Of a stretch of DNA of 64,000 nt, positions 1-11,579 are shown in pieces. This DNA comes from Tetragonia tetragonoides (lineage: Eukaryota > Streptophyta > Magnoliopsida > Caryophyllales > Aizoaceae). The translations under genes and the position numbers were made by a program. The notes under the pieces are model-generated. The model saw only the letters and a program-made list of their open reading frames with translations. It had not been told where the DNA came from and did not search any database. The stretch is taken from contig CM076141.1 in the NCBI GenBank assembly GCA_038025085.1, forward strand, positions 23,622,501-23,686,500, read 5' to 3'. Each line of letters starts with the position of its first letter. Within the stretch, counting starts at the first letter, position 1.

Positions 1-3000
1 TTTGAGTGTGAAACTACACCTAGGATGTTTACAGTTACAAAAAAGCTTCAACTCATTCTTTTGAATTCATTTACCCGTTTTAAAAGCTCATACGAGTAGG
101 GTGAAAGAGATTTGAGTTCTTTTGTGTTGTATAGTAAGAGAAAGCATCCAAATACTTTGTTTGCATTCATTTGAGTGTGAAACTGCACCTAGGATGTTTA
201 CAAGTACAAACAAGCTTCAACTCAAGCTTTTAAAAGTATTTACGCGTTTTAACAGCTCTTACGACTAGGGTGATAGAAATTGAGTTCTTTTGTGTTGTAT
301 ATTAAGAGAAAATATCCAAATACTTTGTTTGCATTCATTTGAATGTGAAATAACACCAGGGTTGTCTACAAGTACAAACAAGCTTCAACTCAAGCTTTTG
401 AATGCATTTACGCGTTTTAAAAGCTCATACGAGTAGGGTGAAAGAGATTTGAGTTCTTTTGTGTTGTATATTAAGAGAAAGCATCCAAATAGTTTGTTTG
501 CATTCATTTGAGTGTGAAACTACACCTAGGATGTTTACAGTTACAAACAAGCTTCAACTCATGCTTTTGAATTCATTTACGCGTTTTAAAAGCTCATACG
601 AGTAGGGTGAAAGAGATTTGAGTTCTTTTGTGTTGTATAGTAAGAGAAAGCATCCAAATACTTTGTTTGCATTCATTTGAGTGTGAAACTACACCTAGGA
701 TGTTTACAAGTACAAACAAGCTTCAACTCAAGCTGTTGAATGAATCTACGCGTTTTAACAGCTCTTACGACTAGGGTTATAGAAATTGAGTTCTTTTGTG
801 TTGTATATTAAGAAAATGCATCCAAATACTTTGTTTGCATTCATTTGAATGTGTGAAACTACACCTAGGATGTTTACAAGTACAAACAAGCTTCAACTCA
901 AGCTGTTGAATGAATCTACGCGTTTTAACAGCTCTTACGACTAGGGTTATAGAAATTGAGTTCTTTTGTGTTGTATAGTAAGAGAAAGCATCCAAATACT
1001 TTGTTTGCATTCATTTCAGTGTGAAACTACACCTAGGATGTTTACAAGTACAAACAAGCTTCAACTCAAGCTGTTGAATGTGTTTACGCGTTTTAACAGC
1101 TCTTACGACTAGGGTAATAGAAATTGAGTTCTTTTGTGTTGTATATTAAGAGAAAGCATCCAAATACTTTGTTTGCATTCATTTGAGTGTGAAACTATAC
1201 CTAGGATGTTTACAGTTACAAACAAGCTTCAACTCAAGCTTTTGAATGCATTTACGCGTTTTAAAAGCTCATACGAGTAGGGTGAAAGAGATTTGAGTTC
1301 TTTTGTGTTGTATATTAAGAGAAAGCATCCAAATACTTTGTTTGCATTCATTTGAGTGTGAAACTGCACCTAGGATGTTCACAAGTACAAACAAGCTTCA
1401 ACTCAAGCTTTTAAAAGTATTTCCGCGTTTTAACAGCTCTTACGACTAGGGTGATAGAAATTGAGTTCTTTTGTGTTGTATATTAAGAGAAAATATCCAA
1501 ATACTTTGTTTTCATTCATTTGAGTGTGAAATAACACCAGGGTTGTCTACAAGTACAAACAAGCTTCAACTCAAGCTGTTCAAGCTTTTGAATGCATTTA
1601 CGCGTTTTAAAAGCTCATACGAGTAGGGTGAAAGAGATTTGAGTTCTTTTGTGTTGTATATTAAGAGAAAGCATACAAATACTTTGTTTGCATTAATTTG
1701 AGTGTGAAACTACACCTAGGATGTTTACAGTTACAAACCAGCTTCAACTCATGCTTTTGAATTCATTTACGCGTTTTAAAAGCTCATACGTGTAGGGTGA
1801 AAGAGATTTGATTTTTTTTCTGTTGTATATTAAAAGAAAGCACCCAAATGTTTTATTTGCATTCTTGTAAGTATGAAACTACACCAAGAATGAGTTAAAT
1901 TACAAACAAGCTTCAACTCAAGCTTTTGAATGCATTTACGCGTTTTAAAAGCTCATACGAGTAGGTTGAAAGAGATTTGAGTTCTTTTGTGTTGTATATT
2001 AAGAGAAAGCATCCAAATACTTTGTTTGCATTCATTTGAGTGTGAAACTACACCTAGGATGTTTACAGTCACAAACAAGCTTCAACTCAAGCTTTTGAAT
2101 GCATTTACGCGTTTTAAAAGCTCATAGGAGGAGGGTGAAAGAGATTTGAGTTCTTTTGTGTTGTATATTAAGAGAAAGCGTCCAAATACTTTTTTTTCAT
2201 TCATTTGAGTGTGAAACTATACCGAGGATGTTTACAGTCACAAACAAGCTTCAACTCAAGCTTTTGAATGCATTTACGCGTTTTAAAAGCTCATAGGAGG
2301 AGGGTGAAAGAGATTTGAGTTCTTTTGTGTTGTATATTAAGAGAAAGCATCCAAATACTTTTTTTTCATTCATTTGAGTGTGAAACTATACCTAGGATGT
2401 TTACAGTTACAAACAAGCTTCAACTCAAGCTTTTGAATGCATTTACGCGTTTTAAAAGCTCATACGAGAAGGGTGAAAGAGATTTGAGTTCTTTTGTGTT
2501 GTATATTAAGAGAAAGCATCCAGATACTTTGTTTGCAGTCATTTGAGTGTGAAACTACACCTAGGATGTTTACAGTTACAAACAAGCTTCAACTCAAGCT
2601 TTTGAATGCATTTACGCGTTTTAAAAGCTCATACGAGGAGGGTGAAAGAGATTTGAGTTCTTTTGTGTTGTATATTAAGAGAAAGCATCCAAATACTTTG
2701 TTTGCATTCATTTGAGTGTGAAACTACACCTAGGATGTTTACAAGTACAAACAAGCTTCAACTAAAGCTGTTGAATGAATTTACGCGTTTTAACAGCTCT
2801 TACGACTAGTGTAATAGAAATTGAGTTCTTGTGTGTTGTATATTAAGAGAAAGCATCCAAATACTTTGTTTGCATTCATTTGAGTGTGAAACTACACCTA
2901 GGATGTTTACAGTTACAAACGAGCTTCAACTCATGCTTTTGAATTCATTTACGCGTTTTAAAAGCTCATACGTGTAGGGTGAAAGAGATTTGATTTTTTT

Positions 3001-3499
3001 TCTGTTGTATATTAAGAGAAAACACCCAAATGTTTTGTTTGCATTCTTGTAAGTATGAAACTACACCAAGAATGTGTTAATTTACAAACAAGCTTCAACT
3101 CAAGCTTTTGAATGCATTTACGCGTTTTAAAAGCTCATACGAGTAGGGTGAAAGAGATTTGAGTTCTTTTGTGTTGTATATTAAGAGAAAGCATCCAAAT
3201 ACTTTGTTTGTATTCATTTGAGTGTGAAACTACACCGAGGATGTTTACAGTTACAAACAAGCTTCAACTCAAGCTTTTGAATGCATTTACGCGTTTTAAA
3301 AGCTCATACGAGTAGGGTGAAAGAGATTTGATTTCTTTTCTGTTGTATATTAAGAGAAAGCACCCAAATTTTTTGTTTGCATTCTTTTGAGTATGAAACT
3401 ACACCAAGAATGTGTTAAATTACAAACAAGCTTTTGGATGCATTTACGCGTTTTAAAAGCTCATACGAGTAGGGTGAAAGAGATTTGAGTTCTTTTGTG

Positions 3500-5847
3500 T
3501 TGTATATTAAGAGAAAGCATCCAAATACTTTGTTTGCATTCATTTGGCTGTGAAACTACACCTAGGATGTTTACAAGTACAAGCAAGCTTCAACTCAAGC
3601 TGTTGAATGTATTTACGCGTTTTAACAGCTCTTACGACTAGGGTGATAGAAATTGAGTTCTTGTGTGTTGTATATTAAGAGAAAGCATCCAAATACTTTG
3701 TTTGCATTCATTTGAGTGTGAAACTACACCTAGGATGTTTACAAGTACAAACAAGCTTCAACTCAAGCTTTTGAATGCATTTACGCGTTTTAAAAGCTCA
3801 TACGAGTAGGGTGAAAGAGATTTGAGTTCTTTTGTGTTGTATATTAAGAGAAAGCACCCAAATGTTTTGTTGGCATTCTTTTGAGTATGAAACTACACCA
3901 AGAATGTGTTAAATTACAAACAAGCTTCAACTCAAGCTTTTGAATGAATTTACGCGTTATAACAGCTCTTACGACTAGGGTGATAGAAATTGAGTTCTTT
4001 TGTGTTGTATATTAAGAGAAAGCATCCATATACTTTGTTTGCATTCATTTCAGTGTGAAACTACACCTAGGATGTTTACAAGTACAAACAAGCTTCAACT
4101 CAAGCTGTTGAATGTATTTACGCGTTTTAACAGCTCTTACGACTAGGGTAATAGAAATCTTTTGTGTTGTATATTAAGAGAAAGCATCCAAATACTTTGT
4201 TTGCATTCATTTGAGGGTGAAACTACACCTAGGTTGTTTACAGTTACAAACAAGGTTCAACTCAGGCTTTTGAATTCATTTACGCGTTTTAAAAGGTCAT
4301 ACGAGTAGGGTGAAAGAGATTTGAGTTCTTTTGTGTTATATAGTAAGAGAAAGCATACAAATACTTTGTTTGCATTCATTTGAGTGTGAAAATACACCTA
4401 GGATATTTACAAGTACAAACAAGTTTCAACTCAAGCTTTTAAATGTATTTACGCGTTTTAGAAGCTCATACGAGTAGGGTGAAAGAGATTTGAGTTCTTT
4501 TGTCTTGTATATTAAGAGAAAGCATCCAAATACTTTGTTTGAATTCATTTGAGTGTGAAACTACACCAAGAATGTGTTAAATTACAAACAAGCTTCAACT
4601 CATGCTTTTGAATTCATTTACGCGTTTTAAAAGGTCAAACGAGTAGGGTGAAAGAGATTTTAGTTCTTTTGTGTTATATAGTAAGAGAAAGCATACAAAT
4701 ACTTTGTTTGCATTCATTTGAGTGTGAAACTACACCTAGGATATTTACAAGTACAAACAAGTTTCAACTCAAGCTTTTAAATGTATTTACGCGTTTTAGA
4801 AGCTCATACGAGTTGGGTGAAGGAGATTTGAGTTCTTTTGTGTTGTATATTAAGAGAAATCATCCAAATACTTTGTTTGCATTCATTTAAGTGTGAAACA
4901 ACACCTAAGATGTTTACAAGTACAAACAAGCTTCAACTCAAGCTGTTGAATGTATTTAAGCGTTTTAACAGCTCTTACGACTAGGGTGATAGAAATTGAG
5001 TTCTTGTGTGTTGTATATTAAGAGAAAGCATCCAAATACTTTGTTTGCATTCATTTGGCTGTGAAACTACACCTAGGATGTTTACAAGTACAAGCAAGCT
5101 TCAACTCAAGCTGTTGAATGTATTTACGCGTTTTAACAGCTCTTACGACTAGGGTGATAGAAATTGAGTTCTTGTGTGTTGTATATTAAGAGAAAGCATC
5201 CAAATACTTTGTTTGCATTCATTTGAGTGTGAAACTACACCTAGGATGTTTACAAGTACAAACAAGCTTCAACTCAAGCTTTTGAATGCATTTACGCGTT
5301 TTAAAAGCTCATACGAGTAGGGTGAAAGAGATTTGAGTTCTTTTGTGTTGTATATTAAGAGAAAGCACCCAAATGTTTTGTTGGCATTCTTTTGAGTATG
5401 AAACTACACCAAGAATGTGTTAAATTACAAACAAGCTTCAACTCAAGCTTTTGAATGAATTTACGCGTTATAACAGCTCTTACGACTAGGGTGATAGAAA
5501 TTGAGTTCTTTTGTGTTGTATATTAAGAGAAAGCATCCAAATACTTTGTTTGCATTCATTTCAGTGTGAAACTACACCTAGGATGTTTACAAGTACAAAC
5601 AAGCTTCAACTCAAGCTGTTGAATGTATTTACGCGTTTTAACAGCTCTTACGACTAGGGTAATAGAAATCTTTTGTGTTGTATATTAAGAGAAAGCATCC
5701 AAATACTTTGTTTGCATTCATTTGAGGGTGAAACTACACCTAGGTTGTTTACACTTACAAACAAGGTTCAACTCAGGCTTTTGAATTCATTTATGCGTTT
5801 TAAAAGGTCATACGAGTAGGGTGAAAGAGATTTGAGTTCTTTTGTGT
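3500..5847 (+). repeat. Segmental duplication within satellite, 1,511-bp spacing
   Basis: Bases of about 3500-4336 recur at about 5011-5847, an offset of 1,511 bp (nine monomers with small losses). Shared private variants mark the copy: TTTGGCTGTG (3544 and 5055), the shortened AATAGAAATC TTTTGTG join near 4150 and 5661, and CTAGGTTGTT with AAGGTTCAACTCAGG near 4230 and 5741. Because these oddities are absent from ordinary monomers, the block was copied as a unit. Confidence 0.85.
4331..4811 (+). repeat. Two-monomer (338-bp) direct duplication
   Basis: About 140 bp at 4331-4471 recur at about 4669-4811, two monomers away. Shared unusual variants include GCATACAAA, GGATATTTAC, AAGTTTCAAC and TTTAGAAGCT. 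This is a small local copy event inside the satellite, independent of the 1,511-bp duplication. Confidence 0.75.
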
Positions 5848-6246
5848 TGTATATTGAGAGAAAGCATCCAAATACTTTGTTTGTATTCATTTGAGTGTGA
5901 AACTACACCTAGGATGTTTACAGTTACAAACAAGCTTCAACTCATGCTTTGGAATTCATTTACGCGTTTAAAAGCTCATACGAGTAGGGTGAAAGAGATT
6001 TGAGTTCTTTTGTGTTATATAGTAAGAGAAAGCATCCAAATACTTTGTTTGCATTCATTTGAGTGTGAAACTACACCTATGATGTTTAAAAGTACAAACA
6101 AGGTTCAACTCAGGCGTTTGAATGTATTTACGCGTTTTAAAAGCTCATACGAGTAGGGTGAAAGAGATTTGAGTTCTTTTGTGTTGTATATTAAGAGAAA
6201 GCATCCAAATACTTTGTTTGCATTCATTTGAGTGTGAAACTACACC

Positions 6247-6251
6247 TAGGA
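6247..6251 (+). repeat. Target-site duplication, left copy (TAGGA)
   Basis: TAGGA directly abuts the TGATG start of the 5' LTR and matches TAGGA at 12067-12071. Five bases is the usual size for Ty3/gypsy integrases. It lies inside the CCTAGGATG landmark of a satellite monomer. Confidence 0.97.
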
Positions 6252-6913
6252 TGATGCAGGAGCAAGTACGTTAAAGGACAAGCAAGAAGACGACGAATCA
6301 AGAACGTCCAAGAACCCAGTTCTTGAAACGTTAATGCTTGATCTTGAGCTGCTCATTGCCAAGAGTATAATGCCACGTGAGGTAAAGTGTGAGGTAACTA
6401 TGTTAGAGTGGCAAGAAGATGACTAGAAGCTGAAAAGAAGAAGCCTTGGGCGCCAAGGAAACTGTTCCAGCGGTTTTGAGCCTTGGGCGCTAGGTAATCA
6501 GTTGTTCAGTTCTATTTCGTTTAGTATTCCCTTTATTAGTTAGAATATGTTTAGGAGAGTAATAATCTAATTGTTATTAGTATTAGAAGTCCATTAGGTA
6601 TTAGGAAAGATGTTAGTTAGTCCGTTTTACAATTGTAGTCAGTTTTGTAGTTAGTTTCCTATTCGGACTAGGATTAGGATTCCGAATAGCTTTAGATTTT
6701 CATTGTCTATAAATAGGGGAGAGCTTTGCTATTGTAAACTCGTGCTTTGATGATTAATTATTGAATACGTGAGTATTTACCCCTCAAACTGAGTGATTCA
6801 GGTTGAAACCCTTACGAGTGATTCGTGAGTTGTTCTTGAGTGATTCTTGAACAAGATCCCTTTGTGTGATACTATCAAAGGTTAATTTCCGTTTTGTTAC
6901 TTATTTCACATCA
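6252..6913 (+). repeat. 5' LTR of the CRM-like element (662 bp)
   Basis: Starts TGATGCAGGAG and ends TTTCACATCA, with the same length as the 3' LTR. Differences from the 3' copy seen by eye are four transitions: CACGTG/CACATG near 6376, CTAATTG/CTGATTG near 6570, GTATTAG/GTGTTAG near 6582 and GAGCTTT/GAGTTTT near 6723. The first 175 bases match the coding sequence for the end of the polyprotein, including its TAG stop at 6424-6426, but there they have no start and act only as LTR. Confidence 0.95.
6708..6715 (+). promoter_or_regulatory. TATA box in 5' LTR
   Basis: TATAAATA followed by GGGGAGAG, about 200 bp before the LTR end. This is the usual place for the Pol II promoter of a plant LTR retrotransposon, which would put the RNA start roughly 30 bp downstream. 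The start site itself is not visible. Confidence 0.75.
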
Positions 6914-7076
6914 ACTTGGTATCAGAGCTAAAGGTTTGAGCTTTCTTAAGTTTAAACAACACGGTCCTGAGCATAAACACGACACCATAGCGAGCTTTAG
7001 AGAAAGATTCTTGCAAGATCCGCCCTTTGTTCAAGAAGACAGCCAAGAAACCCCCAAGAAACCAACAACCGAAGCT
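6914..7076 (+). other. Untranslated leader between 5' LTR and gag start
   Basis: This 163-bp stretch holds the primer-binding site and then sequence with no ATG before 7077. The frame is open upstream of that ATG, but only from a TTG inside the LTR, so I treat this as leader, probably including the packaging signal. Confidence 0.7.
6917..6928 (+). other. Primer-binding site, initiator tRNA-Met type
   Basis: TGGTATCAGAGC lies three bases after the 5' LTR. It is complementary to the 3' end of plant initiator tRNA-Met, the primer used by most plant Ty3/gypsy elements to start minus-strand DNA synthesis. Confidence 0.93.
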
Positions 7077-10000
7077 ATGGGTGAGCCCAACGAACTAGCA
7101 AAGTTGTTAACAGCCATGGAGGATCTCAGGGCATCTTTCAAAACTCAAGAAGAGCGGATGGCTGCTATGGAAAGAAGAAACCAAGAAGATAGGGAGAACA
7201 TGGAGACAAGGATGCGCAGAATTCATTGGAGAAACCACAACCGTGACCCCGACTTCGATGAGGAGTTTGAAGACACAAGTGGGACTAGAACCAATGACGC
7301 TCCTAAACCACGACATCCCTATGATGATGACAGGAACTTGAAGGTCGAACTCCCTGAATATGACGGTTCCTACGACCCAGAGGCCTTTCTTGATTGGCTT
7401 AGAACTATGGAGAGAGTCTTTGAATACAAGGAGTATGATGAGCGGCGAAGATGCAAGTTAGCCACGCTTAAATTCACCAAGCATGCTTCTTTATGGTATG
7501 AAAACCTAAAGGCTCGACGCAAGAAGGAAGAGAAAGCAAAGATTGAGACTTGGGACAAACTCAAGAAATATTTAAAGAAACGATTTTTGCCTAAAGAATT
7601 TGAGCAAGAACAGTTTTTGAAACTCACATCCTTAAGCCAAGAAACCTCAAGTGTACAAGACTACCTCCAGAAGTTTGAACATATGCACATGATGTGTGAT
7701 CTTGAGGAGAAGGAGGAGTTAAAGATCGCGCGGTTCATCAAAGGTCTAAACCCAACTCTAAGGCGCAAGGTAGAGCTTGTTCCTTACGTAACCTTTGAGG
7801 ACGTCTGCAAAATTGCTCTCAAGATTGAGAAGCAAGAGAAGGAGCAAAAACCGGTTGCACGAGATGTGATTAAAGGCTATACAAATTTTCGGAACCAATA
7901 CAATGCAAGAGAGAATGCAACATTCTCCAAGAGCGCAAGTGTCCCTAGCAAGCCCGTAACTCAAGACAAAGGCAAAGCCGTGGCTACTAAGGACAAGAAC
8001 CAACTGCGTTGTTTCAAGTGTCAAGGATATGGACACTATGCCTATGAGTGCGGCTCGAAGAAAGCGCTCACCATCGCTGAGCTAGAAGAGATGGAGCCCT
8101 CGTTTGTTATGCCCATAACCGAGGATAGTGATGAAGATATTGGAGAGCCATTCATTGAAGATTATGGTATACCCGAGGTTGGAGAGACCCTAATCCTTAC
8201 GAAGTTGCTACATACGACTGTGGCCGTTGATGAGTCCGACCAAAGGGAGCAAATATTCCATTCTCGCTGCAAGGTTAGAGGTAAAGTTTGCAATTTGATT
8301 ATTGACTTTGGGAGTTGTACTAATGTTGCCTCTAAAGAGATGGTTGATAAGCTTGATTTGCCTACTAAAAGTCATCCTAAACCCTATACTGTGCAATGGT
8401 TGAATGATGGGGGAGGGTTAAAAGTGACTAAACAAGCTAGAGTTTGCTTTACTTTAGGGTGTTATAAAGACGATCTATGGTGTGATGTACTGCCTATGGG
8501 TGTTTGTCATATATTGTTAGGTCGTCCTTGGCAATTTGATAGGAAAGTTAGTCATGATGGTGTAAATAATATCTATACTGTTGAGCATAACCAGAAACGA
8601 ATCAAATTGTTACCCTTGACTGCCACTGAAGTTAAAGAAGCAAAGGCTAGTAAAAAGGCGAGTCGTGTAATGGTCATAGGAGAGAAAGAGATGGAAAAAG
8701 AGGTGGCTAGTGAAACTATGAGCTACCTAGTGTTGTTGTTTGAGCCTAACATGTGTAACAATCCCAATTATGATCCTGAGTTACGCCTATTGTTAGAGAG
8801 GTTCAAAGAAGTATTCCCCGAGGAGTTACCCCCTGGTTTACCTCCTATGCGTGGCATAGAACACCAAATTGACCTAGTTCCTGGAGCACCACTTCCAAAT
8901 AGGCCAGCATATCGGTGTAACCCCGAAGAAGCCAAAGAGTTACAAAGACAAGTTGAAGAGCTTGTGCAAAGAGGCTATGTGAGAGAAAGTCTAAGTCCAT
9001 GCGCTGTTCCTGCGTTACTTGTGCCTAAGAAAGATGGGACATGGCGTATGTGCATTGATAGTAGAGCTGTCGACAATATCACAATCAAATATAGGTTCCC
9101 TATGCCAAGATTAGATGATATGTTAGACGAGCTACATGGTTCCCAGTTGTTTTCCAAGATAGATCTTAGAGCTGGATACCATCAAGTGAGAATCAAGGAG
9201 GGGGATGAATGGAAAACCGCGTTCAAGACACGACATGGTTTGTATGAGTGGTTAGTAATGCCTTTTGGCTTGTGCAACGCTCCTAGCACATTCATGAGGT
9301 TGATGAACGAGGTATTGAGAGTATTCCTTGGTAAATTTGTTGTGGTTTACCTTGATGATATTCTTATATTCAGCAAGACCAAGGAGGAACATCTAGTACA
9401 TCTACAGCGCGTATTTGAGAAGCTAAAGGAACAACAGCTTTTTGGCAAGTTAGAGAAGTGTGATTTCATGCTTCCTAAGGTTATATTCCTTGGTTACATT
9501 GTATCCAAAGATGGTGTACATGTTGATCCGTCCAAGGTAGAAGCTATGGCTTCATGGCCAGCCCCAACCAATATACATGAGGTACGTAGTTTTCATGGCT
9601 TGGCATCATTTTATCGGAGGTTTATACGCAATTTTAGTTCCATTACTGCTCCTATTACTGAATTAATGAAAAAAGGAGAGTTTAATTGGAGTGAAAGTGC
9701 GCAAAAGGCCTTTGTTGAGGTCAAAGAGAAGTTGTGTCAAGCACCTATTCTAGCATTACCCGATTTTGATAGATTGTTTGAGGTTGAATGTGATGCTAGT
9801 GGGGTGGGTATAGGCGCTGTTTTAATTCAAGAAAAATGTCCTATTGCCTATTTTAGTGAGAAATTGAATGGAGCTCGTTTGAATTATTCTACATATGATC
9901 GAGAGTTCTATGCAATTGTGAGAGCTTTGGAGCATTGGTCCCATTATTTAAGGCCTAAGCCTTTTGTGTTGCACTCGGATCATGAAGCTCTCAAGTACAT

Positions 10001-11579
10001 TCATGGCCAACAGAAACTAAACCCTAGACATGCCAAGTGGGTAGAGTTTCTACAATCTTTTACATTCTCGGCCAAGTACAAAGATGGGAAGAGCAATGTT
10101 GTTGCTGATGCTCTTTCACGAAGAAACCACTTGCTTGTGACACTTGAAGCGAAGCTCCTAGGCTTTGAACATCTCCAAGAACTATATGACAAGGATGCTG
10201 ATTTCTCTGAGTCATTTAGAGCTTGCAAAGAAGGGGAGCATGGTGATTATTTCATACAAGATGGGTTTCTATTCAAGAGGAACAAGTTCTGCGTTCCTAG
10301 GTCCTCTGTACGTGAGCTATTGGTTAGAGAAGTTCACTCGGGAGGATTAGCTGGACATTTTGGAGTAACTAAAACCCTTGAGCTGTTACAAGAACACTTT
10401 TATTGGCCTAAGATGCTCAAAGATGTACATGCTATTGTGACGAGATGCGCTACATGTCAACGGGCCAAGAGTGCTTTTCACAAAGGGTTATACACACCAT
10501 TACCGGTTCCTAGCATTCCCTGGGAGAGTGTGAGCATGGATTTCATTGTGGCACTCCCTAGAACTCAAAGGGGAAAAGATGCTGTGATGGTTGTTGTTGA
10601 TAGATTGTCCAAGATGGCGCACTTTGTGCCATGTCACAAGACCGATGACGCCTCTCATGTTGCTGACTTGTTCTATAAAGAGATAGTGAGGCTACATGGC
10701 ATTCCCAAGACCATTGTGTCGGATCGAGATACTAAGTTTCTGAGTTACTTTTGGAAGACACTTTGGAGACTCGTTGGGACGAAGTTACTCTTTAGCACTT
10801 CACATCACCCACAAACAGATGGGCAAACCGAGGTTACAAACAGGACCCTTGGTACTTTGCTTAGAGGGTTGGTGAGTAGAAGCACAAAAGATTGGGATAT
10901 TAAGCTAGCACATGCGGAGTTTGCATATAACAGAACGCCTGGATTTACCACGGGTCGTTCTCCATTTGAGATTGTGTATGGCATTAATCCTTATTTGCCT
11001 ATTGATTTCGTGTCTTTGCCTAGAGATGATGTTATCAATGTAGATGCCAAGGCAAGACAACAAGCTTTCCAGAAGACCTGTGAGCAAGTTCGTGCGCGAG
11101 TAGAGAAGATGAACTCAAGGTACCAAGCTAGAGCTAACAAGGGAAGAAAGCAAGTTCTATTTGAACCTGGTGACTTAGTTTGGCTACACCTGCGCAAAGA
11201 AAGATTTCCTTCTAGACGCAAGAACAAGCTTATGCCTCGAGCAGATGGTCCTTTTCAAGTTCTAGAGAAGATTGGAGACAATGCATACAAGATTGATCTT
11301 CCTAGTGAGTATGGAAACGTGAGCTCAACCTTCAATGTCGGTGATCTTAGCCTTTACTTAGAGGATACGAATTTGAGGGCAAATTCTTTTAAAGAAGGGG
11401 AGGTTGATGCAGGAGCAAGTACGTTAAAGGACAAGCAAGAAGACGACGAATCAAGAACGTCCAAGAACCCAGTTCTTGAAACGTTAATGCTTGATCTTGA
11501 GCTGCTCATTGCCAAGAGTATAATGCCACATGAGGTAAAGTGTGAGGTAACTATGTTAGAGTGGCAAGAAGATGACTAG
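7077..11579 (+). CDS. Gag-Pol polyprotein of CRM-like Ty3/gypsy retrotransposon (1,500 aa)
   Basis: One uninterrupted frame from the first ATG, just after the leader, to a TAG inside the 3' LTR. Gag: capsid-type domain about 134-229 (WYENL...W...FLPKEF), then a CCHC zinc knuckle C312-C315-H320-C325. Protease: D410-F411-G412 in the sequence IIDFGSCTNVAS; close plant relatives usually read DGGS here, so the middle residue is odd. Reverse transcriptase: about 570-800, with D696 in FSKIDLRAGYHQ and Y758-L-D-D761. RNase H: D906, E943, D968 and D1011 (VADALSRR). Integrase: H1087-H1094-C1124-C1127 zinc site and a D1155, D1216, E1252 core with exactly 35 residues between the last two, followed by a GPF module at 1391-1393. 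Residues 1444-1500 are encoded by the LTR; I see no classical chromodomain. This tail is where CRM elements carry their putative centromere-targeting motif, though I cannot align it. Gag and Pol are in one frame, so protease cleavage is expected. It copies RNA to cDNA and integrates it. Confidence 0.95.
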   Translation: MGEPNELAKLLTAMEDLRASFKTQEERMAAMERRNQEDRENMETRMRRIHWRNHNRDPDFDEEFEDTSGTRTNDAPKPRHPYDDDRNLKVELPEYDGSYDPEAFLDWLRTMERVFEYKEYDERRRCKLATLKFTKHASLWYENLKARRKKEEKAKIETWDKLKKYLKKRFLPKEFEQEQFLKLTSLSQETSSVQDYLQKFEHMHMMCDLEEKEELKIARFIKGLNPTLRRKVELVPYVTFEDVCKIALKIEKQEKEQKPVARDVIKGYTNFRNQYNARENATFSKSASVPSKPVTQDKGKAVATKDKNQLRCFKCQGYGHYAYECGSKKALTIAELEEMEPSFVMPITEDSDEDIGEPFIEDYGIPEVGETLILTKLLHTTVAVDESDQREQIFHSRCKVRGKVCNLIIDFGSCTNVASKEMVDKLDLPTKSHPKPYTVQWLNDGGGLKVTKQARVCFTLGCYKDDLWCDVLPMGVCHILLGRPWQFDRKVSHDGVNNIYTVEHNQKRIKLLPLTATEVKEAKASKKASRVMVIGEKEMEKEVASETMSYLVLLFEPNMCNNPNYDPELRLLLERFKEVFPEELPPGLPPMRGIEHQIDLVPGAPLPNRPAYRCNPEEAKELQRQVEELVQRGYVRESLSPCAVPALLVPKKDGTWRMCIDSRAVDNITIKYRFPMPRLDDMLDELHGSQLFSKIDLRAGYHQVRIKEGDEWKTAFKTRHGLYEWLVMPFGLCNAPSTFMRLMNEVLRVFLGKFVVVYLDDILIFSKTKEEHLVHLQRVFEKLKEQQLFGKLEKCDFMLPKVIFLGYIVSKDGVHVDPSKVEAMASWPAPTNIHEVRSFHGLASFYRRFIRNFSSITAPITELMKKGEFNWSESAQKAFVEVKEKLCQAPILALPDFDRLFEVECDASGVGIGAVLIQEKCPIAYFSEKLNGARLNYSTYDREFYAIVRALEHWSHYLRPKPFVLHSDHEALKYIHGQQKLNPRHAKWVEFLQSFTFSAKYKDGKSNVVADALSRRNHLLVTLEAKLLGFEHLQELYDKDADFSESFRACKEGEHGDYFIQDGFLFKRNKFCVPRSSVRELLVREVHSGGLAGHFGVTKTLELLQEHFYWPKMLKDVHAIVTRCATCQRAKSAFHKGLYTPLPVPSIPWESVSMDFIVALPRTQRGKDAVMVVVDRLSKMAHFVPCHKTDDASHVADLFYKEIVRLHGIPKTIVSDRDTKFLSYFWKTLWRLVGTKLLFSTSHHPQTDGQTEVTNRTLGTLLRGLVSRSTKDWDIKLAHAEFAYNRTPGFTTGRSPFEIVYGINPYLPIDFVSLPRDDVINVDAKARQQAFQKTCEQVRARVEKMNSRYQARANKGRKQVLFEPGDLVWLHLRKERFPSRRKNKLMPRADGPFQVLEKIGDNAYKIDLPSEYGNVSSTFNVGDLSLYLEDTNLRANSFKEGEVDAGASTLKDKQEDDESRTSKNPVLETLMLDLELLIAKSIMPHEVKCEVTMLEWQEDD
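11391..11403 (+). other. Polypurine tract of CRM-like element
   Basis: AAAGAAGGGGAGG ends one base before the 3' LTR and is the RNase H-resistant primer for plus-strand DNA. It lies inside the gag-pol frame, because that frame continues into the LTR. Confidence 0.88.

Larger units (their letters stand above)
1..6251 (+). repeat. Satellite array, left segment (about 169-bp monomer)
   Basis: Head-to-tail monomers of 168-169 bp, about 37 copies, all in one orientation. Each carries fixed landmarks: TTTGAGTGTGAAAC at the start, CCTAGG, one or two AAGCTT sites, ACGCGT near the middle, and an end near TTTGCATTCA. Several monomer classes are mixed. In one, GATGTTTAC is followed by AGTTAC and ATGCATTTACGCG. 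In a second it is followed by AAGTAC, AACAGCT and GACTAGGG. A third has CCAAGAATGTG, and a fourth has a run of T's and GCACCC. Short segmental copies are also present. The last 5 bp (TAGGA) are one half of the target duplication of the retrotransposon that follows. There is no gene in this stretch. I do not recognise the satellite family by name. Confidence 0.97.

Noticed and set aside
6894..7076. Extending gag-pol upstream to a TTG in the 5' LTR
   Set aside because: It would run through the LTR end and primer-binding site and lacks an ATG; the ATG at 7077 is the first one.
11400..11579. Classical chromodomain at the integrase C-terminus
   Set aside because: No aromatic-cage or chromodomain pattern is visible after the GPF module; only an acidic, leucine-rich tail.
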